A DNA stretch of 64,000 nucleotides from Dyella nitratireducens (GTDB lineage Bacteria; Pseudomonadota; Gammaproteobacteria; Xanthomonadales; Rhodanobacteraceae), in NCBI RefSeq assembly GCF_014642835.1, contig NZ_BMJA01000002.1:1116867-1180866 (forward strand). Direction: 5' to 3'. Position numbers and translations under genes: made by a program. Position 1 is the first letter of the stretch. Each line of letters opens with the position of its first letter. Under the pieces are notes generated by a model. That model was not told the DNA's origin. It made no database searches and was given only the letters and a program-made list of their open reading frames with translations. Below are positions 1 through 9,070 of the stretch, piece by piece.

Positions 1-177
1 GGAACGTCGAATGCGAAGTGCGGCAGTTGATGACACCCGACGAAACCTGCGGGTAAGTAATGTCATGGGATGGCGGGAAGCCTTGTGGCAACACCCGTCA
101 TCCCAGTCTTGCGTTGCCGAAGAAAAACTTGCTTACGCCATACTGGCGAAAACTTGCAGTGTAATTTTTGTTTCAAA

Positions 178-193
178 ATTTAGACGTCTAAAT
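178..193. promoter_or_regulatory. 16-bp perfect palindrome, possible operator
   Basis: ATTTAGACGTCTAAAT equals its own reverse complement and lies in an AT-rich stretch about 270 bases before the giant glycosidase gene. Its core AGACGTCT matches the MetJ half-box of enterobacteria, but only one unit is present and Xanthomonadales are not known to me to use MetJ. A LacI- or GntR-type operator, or control of a gene beyond the left edge, is as likely. Confidence 0.35.
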
Positions 194-337
194 GTGTAGT
201 GCATCGCAGTACACGAATGCTTACCCGAAAGGGTGCGTAAAAAACTTCCTTTCCGCATTGCGGCGATCCTGAACAGCGCGGATGATTCGGCCACCTTCCC
301 AGGGGTCACTCGGGACAGGTGCGTGGGCACAGGTTCT

Positions 338-413
338 ACGTAGGTTGGGGTGTAAACCCCAACGTCGAATGGTATGTCGGCATAAGTAGGTTGGGGTTCA
401 CACCTCAACCTAC
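338..413. repeat. dispersed palindromic repeat, family A copy 1
   Basis: The ends are inverted (ACGTAGGTTGGGGT at the left, ACCTCAACCTACG-like at the right), and the left arm itself folds (GTTGGGGTGTAAACCCCAAC). Close relatives lie at 8888-8963 and 11668-11744. All are about 76 bases long, between genes, and have no coding content, so this looks like a REP/BIME-type element. Confidence 0.75.
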
Positions 414-461
414 GCACTCGCTCGCGTGTGTCGGGCATCTGCATGTGCAAAGGGGACGACG

Positions 462-3400
462 GTGGGACTGAACACGTATTGGAAGTGGCTATTCGTGGTG
501 CTGCTGGCCTCGCTGAGCGCCGGTTACGCAGCAGCCCAAGAGGTCGAACCGACGCTGCCCAGCTCGCAGCGACAGACGATCAATCTCGCTGCAGGCATTC
601 CTCAGTACATCGGAAACGCAAGCGCGACGTCGAATGCACCGCAGAGCAACTGGTGGTTCGAGAACAGCAACAATTCGACCGCCTATTCAACGACGGGCTT
701 CAACGAGAGCACCGATAGCACCGGCAATTGGATGCAAGTAGGCTTGCCCTACGACGCCAACGTCCCACGCACCTTCATCAACCAGACGTCCGGCGGCGGC
801 CAAGGCTCGTTGACGGGCAACTTCAACTGGTACCGGCTGCACTTCAAGGTGGATCCGAAGTACGCAGGCCAGAAATTCCTGCTCAAACTTGAAGGTTCGC
901 ACACCGGTGTGCAGGTCTTTATCAACGGTACGCTGTTGCAGGGCGTCAGTGCGGTCGCTGCCGATTCGCAGGCGACGCACGTGGTGGGTTTCGTCCCGGT
1001 CATCGTCGACCTGACGCCGTACATCACCGCGGATGGCAAGACCGACAACGTCATCGCCATCGACGTGTCGCGTGGCGCTCCGTGGTATGAGCAACCCAAC
1101 TTCTCCGGTGCGTTCCGCTTCGGCCAGGCGATGGCGGGCCTGTTCCGCAATGTGAAGCTGTACGTCACCAACCCGATTCACATTCCGCCGAACGTTTATT
1201 CGAATCAGAAGACCTGGGGTACCTACGTCGGCACGGTATCGGAGGTTCCCGCGGCACAAGGCACGGCGACGGCGGCTTCAGCTGTCGTCGACGTGCAAAC
1301 CAATGTGGTGAACGAGACGTCGACGGCGCAGCAGGTGACGTTGACCACGCAAATCGTGGATGCCAAGGGCAACGTAGTGGTCACCGCGGCGCCGGTGACG
1401 CAGACCGTGCCGGCGATGACGGCCAGCACGTTCCCGTCCGGCGCCACGCCGATGTTCGATCAGAAGATCACGGTGCCCAATCCCACCTTGTGGTATCCGA
1501 ACAACGCGACCTGCGGCACGCCGGCGGTGTTGTGCGGATCGCCGTATCTGTACAAGGTCTACCACATCGTCAGCGTCAACGGCGTCGTGGTCGATTCGAC
1601 CGAGGACACGCTCGGCATTCGCACGATCACGTGGGATGCAAACTTCCCTTACTTCAACGGCCATGCCGTGTACATGTGGGGCGGCTCGGGCCGCTACGAC
1701 TATCCGGGACTTGGTTCGTCGGTGCCTGACGAACAAGTGTGGCGCGACATGGCGCAACTGGCGGCGCAAGGCGGCAACGTCTATCGCCCTGGCCATTCGA
1801 CCAGCAGCGCAGAGTTGGTGGCTGCCGCGGATGCCTACGGCATCATGATCGATCAGCCCAGCGGTGATGGCGAAGGCTACTGGAATGCCAGCTCCAATCC
1901 GACCGCGGACGATCAGCAGCTGAAGCAGGAACTGCATCGCGACATGATCATCCGCGATCGCAGCCATCCGTCCATTCTCGATTGGGAACGTGACAACGGC
2001 GGCATGAATACGACGCTTGCCGATGAGCTCGGAACCATCGAGACGACGTGGGACAACATCAATCCGCGCCAGAGCGCCGACCGTACCTTCAGTCCCTCGT
2101 TCGGCTACATCGATGAGTGCGACGGCGCTGGCTGCGAAGCCGGCAACAAGCAGCAGAACCCGAACAATCCGGCCTTTGGCGCCGAGTATTGGGACAACAT
2201 GGGTACCGGCCGCGGCCTGGCTTACGACTATGAGCTGGCCTTTGCCGCACCGTATCTCGATGATTGGCGCAAGGGCAGGGCAGCCAATACCTTCGGCATG
2301 GCGCAGTGGTATTTCGCCGAATCGCCGGGTGAAGTGAGCCTGTGGGCGGAATATCAGAACCAGCCCAACATGGTGAACTTCGTGCGTTCGCTGGGTTATT
2401 CCGACACCGACGCCAATCGCTTCCCGCGCTTGCTCTACTACATCTATCAGGCCAACTGGATCCCCTATACCGTCCAGCCGGTGGTGCATCTGGCGCATCA
2501 CTGGAACCGCGCGTACGAGTACACCGCAGGTACGCCGATTCAAGAGAATGCTTTCAGCAACTGCCCGTCGGTGCGCTTGCTGATCAATGGCAAGCCCAAC
2601 GATCCGGTCACCGGCGCCTTGCTTGCGGACCAGGTGCCCAATCCGTGGAACATCAATTCCAGCGCAGATCTCTCGCAGAACAGCACGGTGATGCCGGGCC
2701 AGGTGCATTGGATGGTGAACTGGGCGGCTGGCACCGTCACCGCGCAATGCCTGGATGCAAACGGCAATCCGGTGGCGGGCGCGAGCGACACGCGCACGAC
2801 GGCCGGTGCCGAAGCGAAGATCGTGCTCAGCGTCGTGCCTGACCTGACCAAGCCGGACGGTTCGAGTTTTCAGTGGACGGCCAATGGTTCGGATGCAGCC
2901 TTTGTGGTTGCCGAAGTGGAAGATGCCGACGGCAACATCGTGCCGACCGCAGCGGACAACGTGACGTTCGCCGTGACGGGGCCGGCCACCTATATGGGCG
3001 GCACGCAGCAGCTGGTGGCCGATCCGTCGTGGACCAGCTACTACCAGGACGCGTACTCGCAGGCCCACAGCACGGTAATTCAAGGTGTGCCGTATGCCTT
3101 CTTCCATTCGCCCGGCGATCCGGAACTGAACTTCGAAGGCGGCTTGCAGAAGATCGCGCTGCGCAGCACGTTTACAGCCGGCACCGTCACCGTGACGGCG
3201 ACAGCGCCTGGGCTGGAAAGCGGCAGCGTGACGCTGAGTTCGGTGACACCGCCGGCTCCCGCGCAATCGCAGGCACCGGTCATCATTGTGCCGCCGGTGA
3301 ATGAAGCAACGACATCGGGCTACCCGGCGACCTTCAGTGTGGTGGCTTCCGGTTCGGGCACGCTCAGCTATCAGTGGTCCGACGCGAGCGGCCCGATTGC

Positions 3401-6400
3401 CGGTGCCACCAGCGCGACGTACACCACGCCGGCAACGACGGCTGCCAACAACGGCGACACGTATACGGTGACGATCGGCAGCAGCTACGGCACGGTGACA
3501 TCGACGCCGGTGACGCTCAGTGTCGATGCGCCCGCCAACGTGGTCATCACCACGCAACCGGCTGCACAAGCGGTCGTGGATGGTCAATCGGCCACGCTGT
3601 CGGTGGCGGTGACAGGTTCGCCTGCGATCACGTATCAGTGGTATCAGGTTGGCTCGGGTGCGATCGCCGGTGCCACCAGTGCGTCGTACACCACGCCGAT
3701 CTTTACAGCGGCAGGAAGCACCACGTTCTATGTCGTGGTCACCAACGATCTTGGTTCGGTGCAATCCGCCAATGCGGTGGTGACGGTGGATGCAGCCACA
3801 CCGGTGTCCTTCACCACGCAGCCGGCCAGCACCATCGTGCCGGTGAATGAGCCGGTGCAATTCACGGCCGTGGTGGCCGGGTCTGCACCGTTTAGCTACC
3901 AGTGGCAGTTCACGCCGCCGGGCGGCACCGCCACCATTCTTACCAGCGGCACGCAGCAGTCGAACACGCTCACGTATACGATCCCGGCCGTCAGCGTTGC
4001 GAATGTCGGTTCGTACGCGGTCACCGTGAACAATGCCGCCAGTGCGCCGGCTACCAGCAACGCGGCGAACATCACGCTTGCGCCGCCTGGCGTCAATCTG
4101 GCGCTGGATGCCGTTGCAACCGCCAGCAGTTCGCAGAATGCGTGCAACGATGGCACGACCAACCCGCCGTACTCGGGCACCAACTGCCTGGGTGCAGAGA
4201 ATGCGGTCGACGGCAGTCTCTCAACGCGTTGGGGTTCGGCCACCGCCGGTGCACCGCCGACACCGGCTGTACCTGGCGTCGATCCCTCGTGGTTGCAGGT
4301 CGACCTGGGTTCGGTGCAGCCGTTCAATACGGTGGTGATCAACTGGGAGAACGCGTATGCGACTCAGTACCAGATCCTCTATAGCAACGATGGCAATGCT
4401 TGGCAGACGGCCTACAGCACCACCACCGGTGCGGGCGGCACGGAAACGCTCAGCTTCCCGACGGTAGCTGCGCGCTATGTCCGCCTCAACGGCACGCAGC
4501 GTGCAACGCAATACGGCTATTCGGTGTATGAGTTCCAGGTCTACAACGTGCCGCAATGCGGCGGCGCGTCGGAGCGCTACACCGTCAATGCATCCAACGC
4601 CAGCCTGGTGACGGACAACGTCACCGGCCTGACCTGGACCCGCACCGTGATGACGGATACCACGCCGGGTTCGCAGTTCACCGGCGTGAGTGCGCAGAAC
4701 TATTGCGCGGGCATCAATATGCGTGTGCCCACGCAGTCGGAAGCGCACAGCATCAGCGGCGTCAACAATGCCACGTGCGCCTTCTCGGGCACCTGGAGCA
4801 CGTGGACGTCGACGGTGGATCCGAACGATTCCAGCAAGACCGCCGTGGTGAACTTCGATGGCACCTCGGCTTACCAGGTCACCAACAACTATCCTGGTTC
4901 CACGCTGTGCACCTCCGGCACGGACGCGGGCGCTGCGCCCACCATTACGACGCAGCCCAGCAACCAGAGCGTTGCGCTGGGTCAGTCGGCAACCTTCAGC
5001 GTGGCGGCGACCGGTCTTGGTACCTTGAGTTACCAGTGGTCCAAGAACGGCACGGCCATCGCGGGCGCCACGTCGGCCAGCTACACGACGCCCGCCACGG
5101 CAGCGGCCGACAATGGCGCTGCCTTCAGCGTGGCTGTCGGTGACGTGTTCGGTTCGACCAACAGCAGCACTGCAACGCTCGCCGTGCAACAGAACAGCTG
5201 CACGGCCGCGCCGAGTGCACCGGGTACCTTGGTTGCAAACGCCAACAGCTCGGCTCAGGTGAGCTTGACGTGGGGTACCAGCACGGCGGGTAGCGCCTGC
5301 ACGGTCAGCTACAACGTCTATCGCGGTACGGCTGCTGGGTTCACGCCTTCCAGCGCGAACCAGATCGCCACCACGGCCGGGACGACGTATTCGGATACGA
5401 GCGTGGCTGCGGCGGCGACGTATTACTACCTCGTGGAAGCCGGCGATGCGGCCGGTGCTTCTGCCGCCTCCAACACCGCGACGGCAACAACGCCCGTCTC
5501 CACCTGCACCACGAACTGCAGCAGTCCGGATGCGATTGCGATCAGTGCGGGTGGTCCTGGCGCCGGCAACTTCGCTGCCGATGAAGATTTCAACGGCGGT
5601 ACGGCCTCGGGCAGCAATGCGACGATCAACATCAACGGCGTGACGAATCCTGCGCCGCAGTCGGTCTACCAGCATCAGCGCTTCGGCAACTTCACCTATA
5701 CGCTGCCCGGCCTGACGGCGGGTACCAGCTACGTGGTGCGCCTGCACTTCGACGAGTTCTATTGGACGCAGGCAGGGCAGCGCGTGTTCAACGTGAGCAT
5801 CAACGGCACGCAGGTGTTGACCAACTTCGATGTCCTCGCGGCAGCCGGTGGGCAGGACATCGCGATCGTCGAGCAGTTCTCGGCGACTGCGAATGCGCAA
5901 GGCCAGATCGTGATTCAGTTCGCCACGGTCAAGGACAATGCCGACGTCAGCGGCATCGAAGTCGAAAACGCGACGGCAACGAATACGCCGCCCAACGCAC
6001 CGTCGAACCTGTCGGCAACGGTGGCGTCTTCCAGCCAGATCAACTTGAGCTGGACGGCCTCGCAGACCTCGGGCGTAACGTACTCGGTGTTCCGTAACGG
6101 CACGGCCGTGGCCCAGAACCTGACCACCAGCAGCTATAGCGACAGTGGCCTGACATCGTCGACCACGTACTCCTACACGGTGGTCGCGGTGGATTCGGTG
6201 GGTACGTCGATGTCCTCCAACACCGCCACCGCCACTACGTTCGATGTGGATTGCGTGTCGGGTTGCGGCTCGGATGTGCTGGCGATCAGCGCAGGTGGTG
6301 CTGCCTCGGGTGACTACGCTGCCGATGAGTACTTCAACGGTGGTGCGGCATCCGGCACGGGCTCGACGATCAATACCGCAGGCGTGACCAATCCTGCGCC

Positions 6401-8711
6401 GCAGTCGGTCTATCAGCACCAGCGTGTCGGCAACAACTTCACCTATACGTTGCCGGGTCTGACCGCAGGGGCGAGCTACATGGTACGCCTGCACTTCGCC
6501 GAGTTCTACTGGACCAAGGCAGGCCAGCGCGTGTTCAACGTGAGCATCAACGGTACGCAGGTGTTGAGCAACTTCGACATCGTCGCGACCGCGGGCGGCC
6601 AGGACATGGCGATCGTCGAGCCGTTCACGGCGACTGCGAATACGCAGGGCCAGATCGTGCTGCAGTTCACCACCGACACCGACAATGCCGAGATCAACGG
6701 CATCGAAGTGATCGCTCCGCCGCCCGGTTCGCCGAGCAGCGTTACCGCGACGGCCGTGTCCACCAGCCAGATCAACCTGAGCTGGACGGCCTCGGCGGCA
6801 CCGGGTGTGGTGTACGACGTGTTCCGCAGTACGACGGCTGGTTTCACACCTTCCAGTGCCAATCAGATCGCGACGGTAAACGGCAGCAGCTATTCGGATA
6901 CCGGCCTGGCCAACAACACGACGTACTACTACGTGGTCGAAGCTTCCAACGCGACGGGAACGTCGGCACCGGCTGCACAAGCCAGTGCGAGCACCTTGGC
7001 TATTCCGGCGGCACCGGCCAACCTGGCGGCAACGGTTGCCTCCTCCAGCGAGATCGACCTGAGCTGGACAGCCTCCGCAACGTCCGGCGTGACGTACACG
7101 GTGACGCGTAATGGCAGCGCCGTGGCGAGCGGCCTGACTGCGACCACGTACAGCGACACCGGCCTGACCGCTTCAACCACGTACACCTACGCCGTCGAGG
7201 CGGTGAACGCGGCCGGTACGTCGCCGGCTTCCGACAATGCCGTGGCGACGACATCGGCATCGGTCACGGTAACGACACCGGCCATCACCACATCGCCCAC
7301 CAATCAATCGGTGACGATCGGGCGCACGGCCACGTTCTCGGTGGCGGCAAGCGGCAGCTCGCTGGCTTACCAGTGGTACAAGAACGGCACCGCCATCACG
7401 GGTGCCACCAGCGCGAGTTACACCACGCCGGGAACCACGTATGCGGACAACACCGCCAGCTTCACGGTGACGGTGACCAACGCTGCGGGCTCGGTGACAT
7501 CGTCGGCGGCGACATTGAGCGTCAACCTGTCGCCCAGCTACACGGTCGTTCCGGGCTATATCGTCACGGACCTCAACAACAACACCAATGGTGCGTGGGC
7601 CGACAACCAGATCTATGTCGAGATTCTCGGCAACGATCCGGCGACCGGTGCGCTGTCATGGGTCAACTACGACGGCACGATCACAGCCGCCAGCGTGGCC
7701 GACAACACCGCGGCCAATGCACTGGTCGGTCCGAACGGGCAGACGTATCCCAACTACGCGTTCACGCTGGCCCAGGCCAATCATCAACTCAAGCTGCCGC
7801 CGATTACTTCCGGGCGCATCTACATCTCGGAAGGCAGCCCGCTGTACATGACGATCATGGCCGGCGCCAATGGCGGCAACGATGGCTACGCCGGACCGAA
7901 TCCGCAAAACGCCACCGATCCGAACATCAACGTTCACTACGATTGGTATGAGTTCAACTACGCGGCGAACGGTGGGATCTTCATCAACACCACCCAGGTG
8001 AACCAGTTCGGCCTGCCGCTGCTGCTGGATGTGTGGGGCGCCAACGAGACCTACCACATGCAGGTAGGTATCAACGAGTCGATCGCCAATCTGGACCAGG
8101 AGTATGCCAACCAGACGCCGGCAGCTTTCCACACGCCTGCGCCGAGCAACCTGCGCATCCTGTCGCCGGCGGAAACCACCTTCAATGCCGGTGGCACCAA
8201 CGGGAATTACTTCGATAGCTACATTGCCAGCGCGTGGTCGCAGTACAGCAGTTCGCCGGTGACGATTACCGTCAATGGCCGCAAGTTCTCCGGCACCGCT
8301 TCCGGCTCGACCTTGACCTTTACCGAGGTCAATCCGGCTGCGGCCAACGTCGGCGAAACCTTTGTCGTGCAGCAACCGTCCACGCAGGACATCTTGCTGT
8401 GCGCCGGGACGATGGCCTCGGGCGTGGCGGGAAGTTCGGCGCAGCAGCAGGATGAAAACGCGATCCAGCTGCAGTTGGAAAACCAGATCTGTGCAGCAAC
8501 CAACCGTGGCGTTCTGCTGAATACGGCGAACTGGGCGACTGCTTCGGCCTACTACCCACCCTCGTCGCCCGCCAACTTCTATTCCTGGTTCTGGCACCAG
8601 CACTCGGTGAGCGGGTTGGCCTACGGCTTCTCGTACGACGACAACAACAACCAGAGCACGACGGTGACGACGCAACAGCCGGAACACATGGCGTTCGGCA
8701 TTGGTTGGTAA
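462..8711 (+). CDS. giant secreted multidomain glycoside hydrolase (GH2-like plus GH64-like)
   Basis: This 2749-aa exported protein probably attacks plant or fungal cell-wall glycans. I chose GTG 462 because AAAGGGGA precedes it and a signal peptide ending near AAAQ follows directly; the frame stays open back to a GTG at 426. Approximate domains: GH2-type sugar-binding, Ig-like and barrel domains (20-930); three Ig-like repeats (937-1207); F5/8-type C discoidin domain (1208-1363); a DUF1566-like segment (1365-1487); Ig-like (1492-1580); FN3 (1582-1680); a malectin-like/FN3/malectin-like block (1687-2087); two FN3 (2085-2267); Ig-like (2270-2358); and a C-terminal GH64/thaumatin-like beta-1,3-glucanase domain (2360-2749). 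The two malectin-like modules are near-duplicates. The GH2 acid/base motif is not canonical (WERDN where N-E is expected). At the GH64 TQVD motif the Asp appears to be Asn. No operon partner is evident. Confidence 0.85.
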   Translation: MGLNTYWKWLFVVLLASLSAGYAAAQEVEPTLPSSQRQTINLAAGIPQYIGNASATSNAPQSNWWFENSNNSTAYSTTGFNESTDSTGNWMQVGLPYDANVPRTFINQTSGGGQGSLTGNFNWYRLHFKVDPKYAGQKFLLKLEGSHTGVQVFINGTLLQGVSAVAADSQATHVVGFVPVIVDLTPYITADGKTDNVIAIDVSRGAPWYEQPNFSGAFRFGQAMAGLFRNVKLYVTNPIHIPPNVYSNQKTWGTYVGTVSEVPAAQGTATAASAVVDVQTNVVNETSTAQQVTLTTQIVDAKGNVVVTAAPVTQTVPAMTASTFPSGATPMFDQKITVPNPTLWYPNNATCGTPAVLCGSPYLYKVYHIVSVNGVVVDSTEDTLGIRTITWDANFPYFNGHAVYMWGGSGRYDYPGLGSSVPDEQVWRDMAQLAAQGGNVYRPGHSTSSAELVAAADAYGIMIDQPSGDGEGYWNASSNPTADDQQLKQELHRDMIIRDRSHPSILDWERDNGGMNTTLADELGTIETTWDNINPRQSADRTFSPSFGYIDECDGAGCEAGNKQQNPNNPAFGAEYWDNMGTGRGLAYDYELAFAAPYLDDWRKGRAANTFGMAQWYFAESPGEVSLWAEYQNQPNMVNFVRSLGYSDTDANRFPRLLYYIYQANWIPYTVQPVVHLAHHWNRAYEYTAGTPIQENAFSNCPSVRLLINGKPNDPVTGALLADQVPNPWNINSSADLSQNSTVMPGQVHWMVNWAAGTVTAQCLDANGNPVAGASDTRTTAGAEAKIVLSVVPDLTKPDGSSFQWTANGSDAAFVVAEVEDADGNIVPTAADNVTFAVTGPATYMGGTQQLVADPSWTSYYQDAYSQAHSTVIQGVPYAFFHSPGDPELNFEGGLQKIALRSTFTAGTVTVTATAPGLESGSVTLSSVTPPAPAQSQAPVIIVPPVNEATTSGYPATFSVVASGSGTLSYQWSDASGPIAGATSATYTTPATTAANNGDTYTVTIGSSYGTVTSTPVTLSVDAPANVVITTQPAAQAVVDGQSATLSVAVTGSPAITYQWYQVGSGAIAGATSASYTTPIFTAAGSTTFYVVVTNDLGSVQSANAVVTVDAATPVSFTTQPASTIVPVNEPVQFTAVVAGSAPFSYQWQFTPPGGTATILTSGTQQSNTLTYTIPAVSVANVGSYAVTVNNAASAPATSNAANITLAPPGVNLALDAVATASSSQNACNDGTTNPPYSGTNCLGAENAVDGSLSTRWGSATAGAPPTPAVPGVDPSWLQVDLGSVQPFNTVVINWENAYATQYQILYSNDGNAWQTAYSTTTGAGGTETLSFPTVAARYVRLNGTQRATQYGYSVYEFQVYNVPQCGGASERYTVNASNASLVTDNVTGLTWTRTVMTDTTPGSQFTGVSAQNYCAGINMRVPTQSEAHSISGVNNATCAFSGTWSTWTSTVDPNDSSKTAVVNFDGTSAYQVTNNYPGSTLCTSGTDAGAAPTITTQPSNQSVALGQSATFSVAATGLGTLSYQWSKNGTAIAGATSASYTTPATAAADNGAAFSVAVGDVFGSTNSSTATLAVQQNSCTAAPSAPGTLVANANSSAQVSLTWGTSTAGSACTVSYNVYRGTAAGFTPSSANQIATTAGTTYSDTSVAAAATYYYLVEAGDAAGASAASNTATATTPVSTCTTNCSSPDAIAISAGGPGAGNFAADEDFNGGTASGSNATININGVTNPAPQSVYQHQRFGNFTYTLPGLTAGTSYVVRLHFDEFYWTQAGQRVFNVSINGTQVLTNFDVLAAAGGQDIAIVEQFSATANAQGQIVIQFATVKDNADVSGIEVENATATNTPPNAPSNLSATVASSSQINLSWTASQTSGVTYSVFRNGTAVAQNLTTSSYSDSGLTSSTTYSYTVVAVDSVGTSMSSNTATATTFDVDCVSGCGSDVLAISAGGAASGDYAADEYFNGGAASGTGSTINTAGVTNPAPQSVYQHQRVGNNFTYTLPGLTAGASYMVRLHFAEFYWTKAGQRVFNVSINGTQVLSNFDIVATAGGQDMAIVEPFTATANTQGQIVLQFTTDTDNAEINGIEVIAPPPGSPSSVTATAVSTSQINLSWTASAAPGVVYDVFRSTTAGFTPSSANQIATVNGSSYSDTGLANNTTYYYVVEASNATGTSAPAAQASASTLAIPAAPANLAATVASSSEIDLSWTASATSGVTYTVTRNGSAVASGLTATTYSDTGLTASTTYTYAVEAVNAAGTSPASDNAVATTSASVTVTTPAITTSPTNQSVTIGRTATFSVAASGSSLAYQWYKNGTAITGATSASYTTPGTTYADNTASFTVTVTNAAGSVTSSAATLSVNLSPSYTVVPGYIVTDLNNNTNGAWADNQIYVEILGNDPATGALSWVNYDGTITAASVADNTAANALVGPNGQTYPNYAFTLAQANHQLKLPPITSGRIYISEGSPLYMTIMAGANGGNDGYAGPNPQNATDPNINVHYDWYEFNYAANGGIFINTTQVNQFGLPLLLDVWGANETYHMQVGINESIANLDQEYANQTPAAFHTPAPSNLRILSPAETTFNAGGTNGNYFDSYIASAWSQYSSSPVTITVNGRKFSGTASGSTLTFTEVNPAAANVGETFVVQQPSTQDILLCAGTMASGVAGSSAQQQDENAIQLQLENQICAATNRGVLLNTANWATASAYYPPSSPANFYSWFWHQHSVSGLAYGFSYDDNNNQSTTVTTQQPEHMAFGIGW

Positions 8712-8726
8712 TGTGGTTGATGGGTC

Positions 8727-8882
8727 TCCCTTTCCCCGCTGGGGGGAAGGGTAGGGTGAGGGGGAATCTCGCGCGGTGAATGCCGCTGCAAGATTCAAAG
8801 GGCAAAAGTTTGCCTGCACCAGGCAAATTCCCTGCTTGCCCAACCCCTCACCCTAACCCTCTCCCAGCAGGGAGAGGGGACT
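8727..8882. repeat. dispersed inverted repeat, family C copy 1
   Basis: A left arm reading GGGGAAGGGTAGGGTGAGGGG and a right arm reading CCCCTCACCCTAACCCTCTC flank about 80 bases. Similar GC-rich arms occur at 17244-17401 and 36544-36570. It lies just after the giant glycosidase stop codon and could also act as a transcription barrier. The 8712-9070 gap otherwise holds only family A copy 2. Confidence 0.65.
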
Positions 8883-8887
8883 GGATT

Positions 8888-8963
8888 CGTAGATTGGGGT
8901 GTAAACCCCAACATCGTGGTCCCGGTGAACATGGCAGTGTTGGGGTTTGCACCCCAACCTACG
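8888..8963. repeat. dispersed palindromic repeat, family A copy 2
   Basis: This has the same layout as the copy at 338-413. The outer ends CGTAGATTGGGGTG and CACCCCAACCTACG are inverted, and each arm folds on itself (TTGGGGTGTAAACCCCAA; GTTGGGGTTTGCACCCCAAC). It is non-coding and lies directly behind the family C repeat. Confidence 0.75.
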
Positions 8964-9070
8964 GGTGCTGGCGTCCGGAATGACGGTACAACCGTACGAA
9001 TCCGCCGGACCGGACGAACGAATGGCTTTCGACCGGGATCCTGCAGTCTTTCCTGCCGGAGCCCAAGCCC

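Larger units (their letters stand above)
1..461. other. intergenic region upstream of the giant glycosidase gene
   Basis: I find no convincing gene here. It is AT-richer than its surroundings between about 120 and 250. It holds a perfect 16-bp palindrome (178-193) and one copy of dispersed repeat family A (338-413). A Shine-Dalgarno-like AAAGGGGA at 449-456 sits five bases before a GTG at 462. The short reading frames here look like chance frames and have no recognisable content. Confidence 0.6.

Noticed and set aside
1278-3860. 860-codon open frame antisense to the giant glycosidase
   Set aside because: Its translation is Arg/His-rich with no domain, a usual shadow of GC-rich coding sequence; the plus-strand frame has clear modules.
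4221-6980. 919-codon open frame antisense to the giant glycosidase
   Set aside because: Same low-complexity Arg/Gly/His content and no ribosome site; it is antisense to recognisable F5/8C, FN3 and malectin-like domains.
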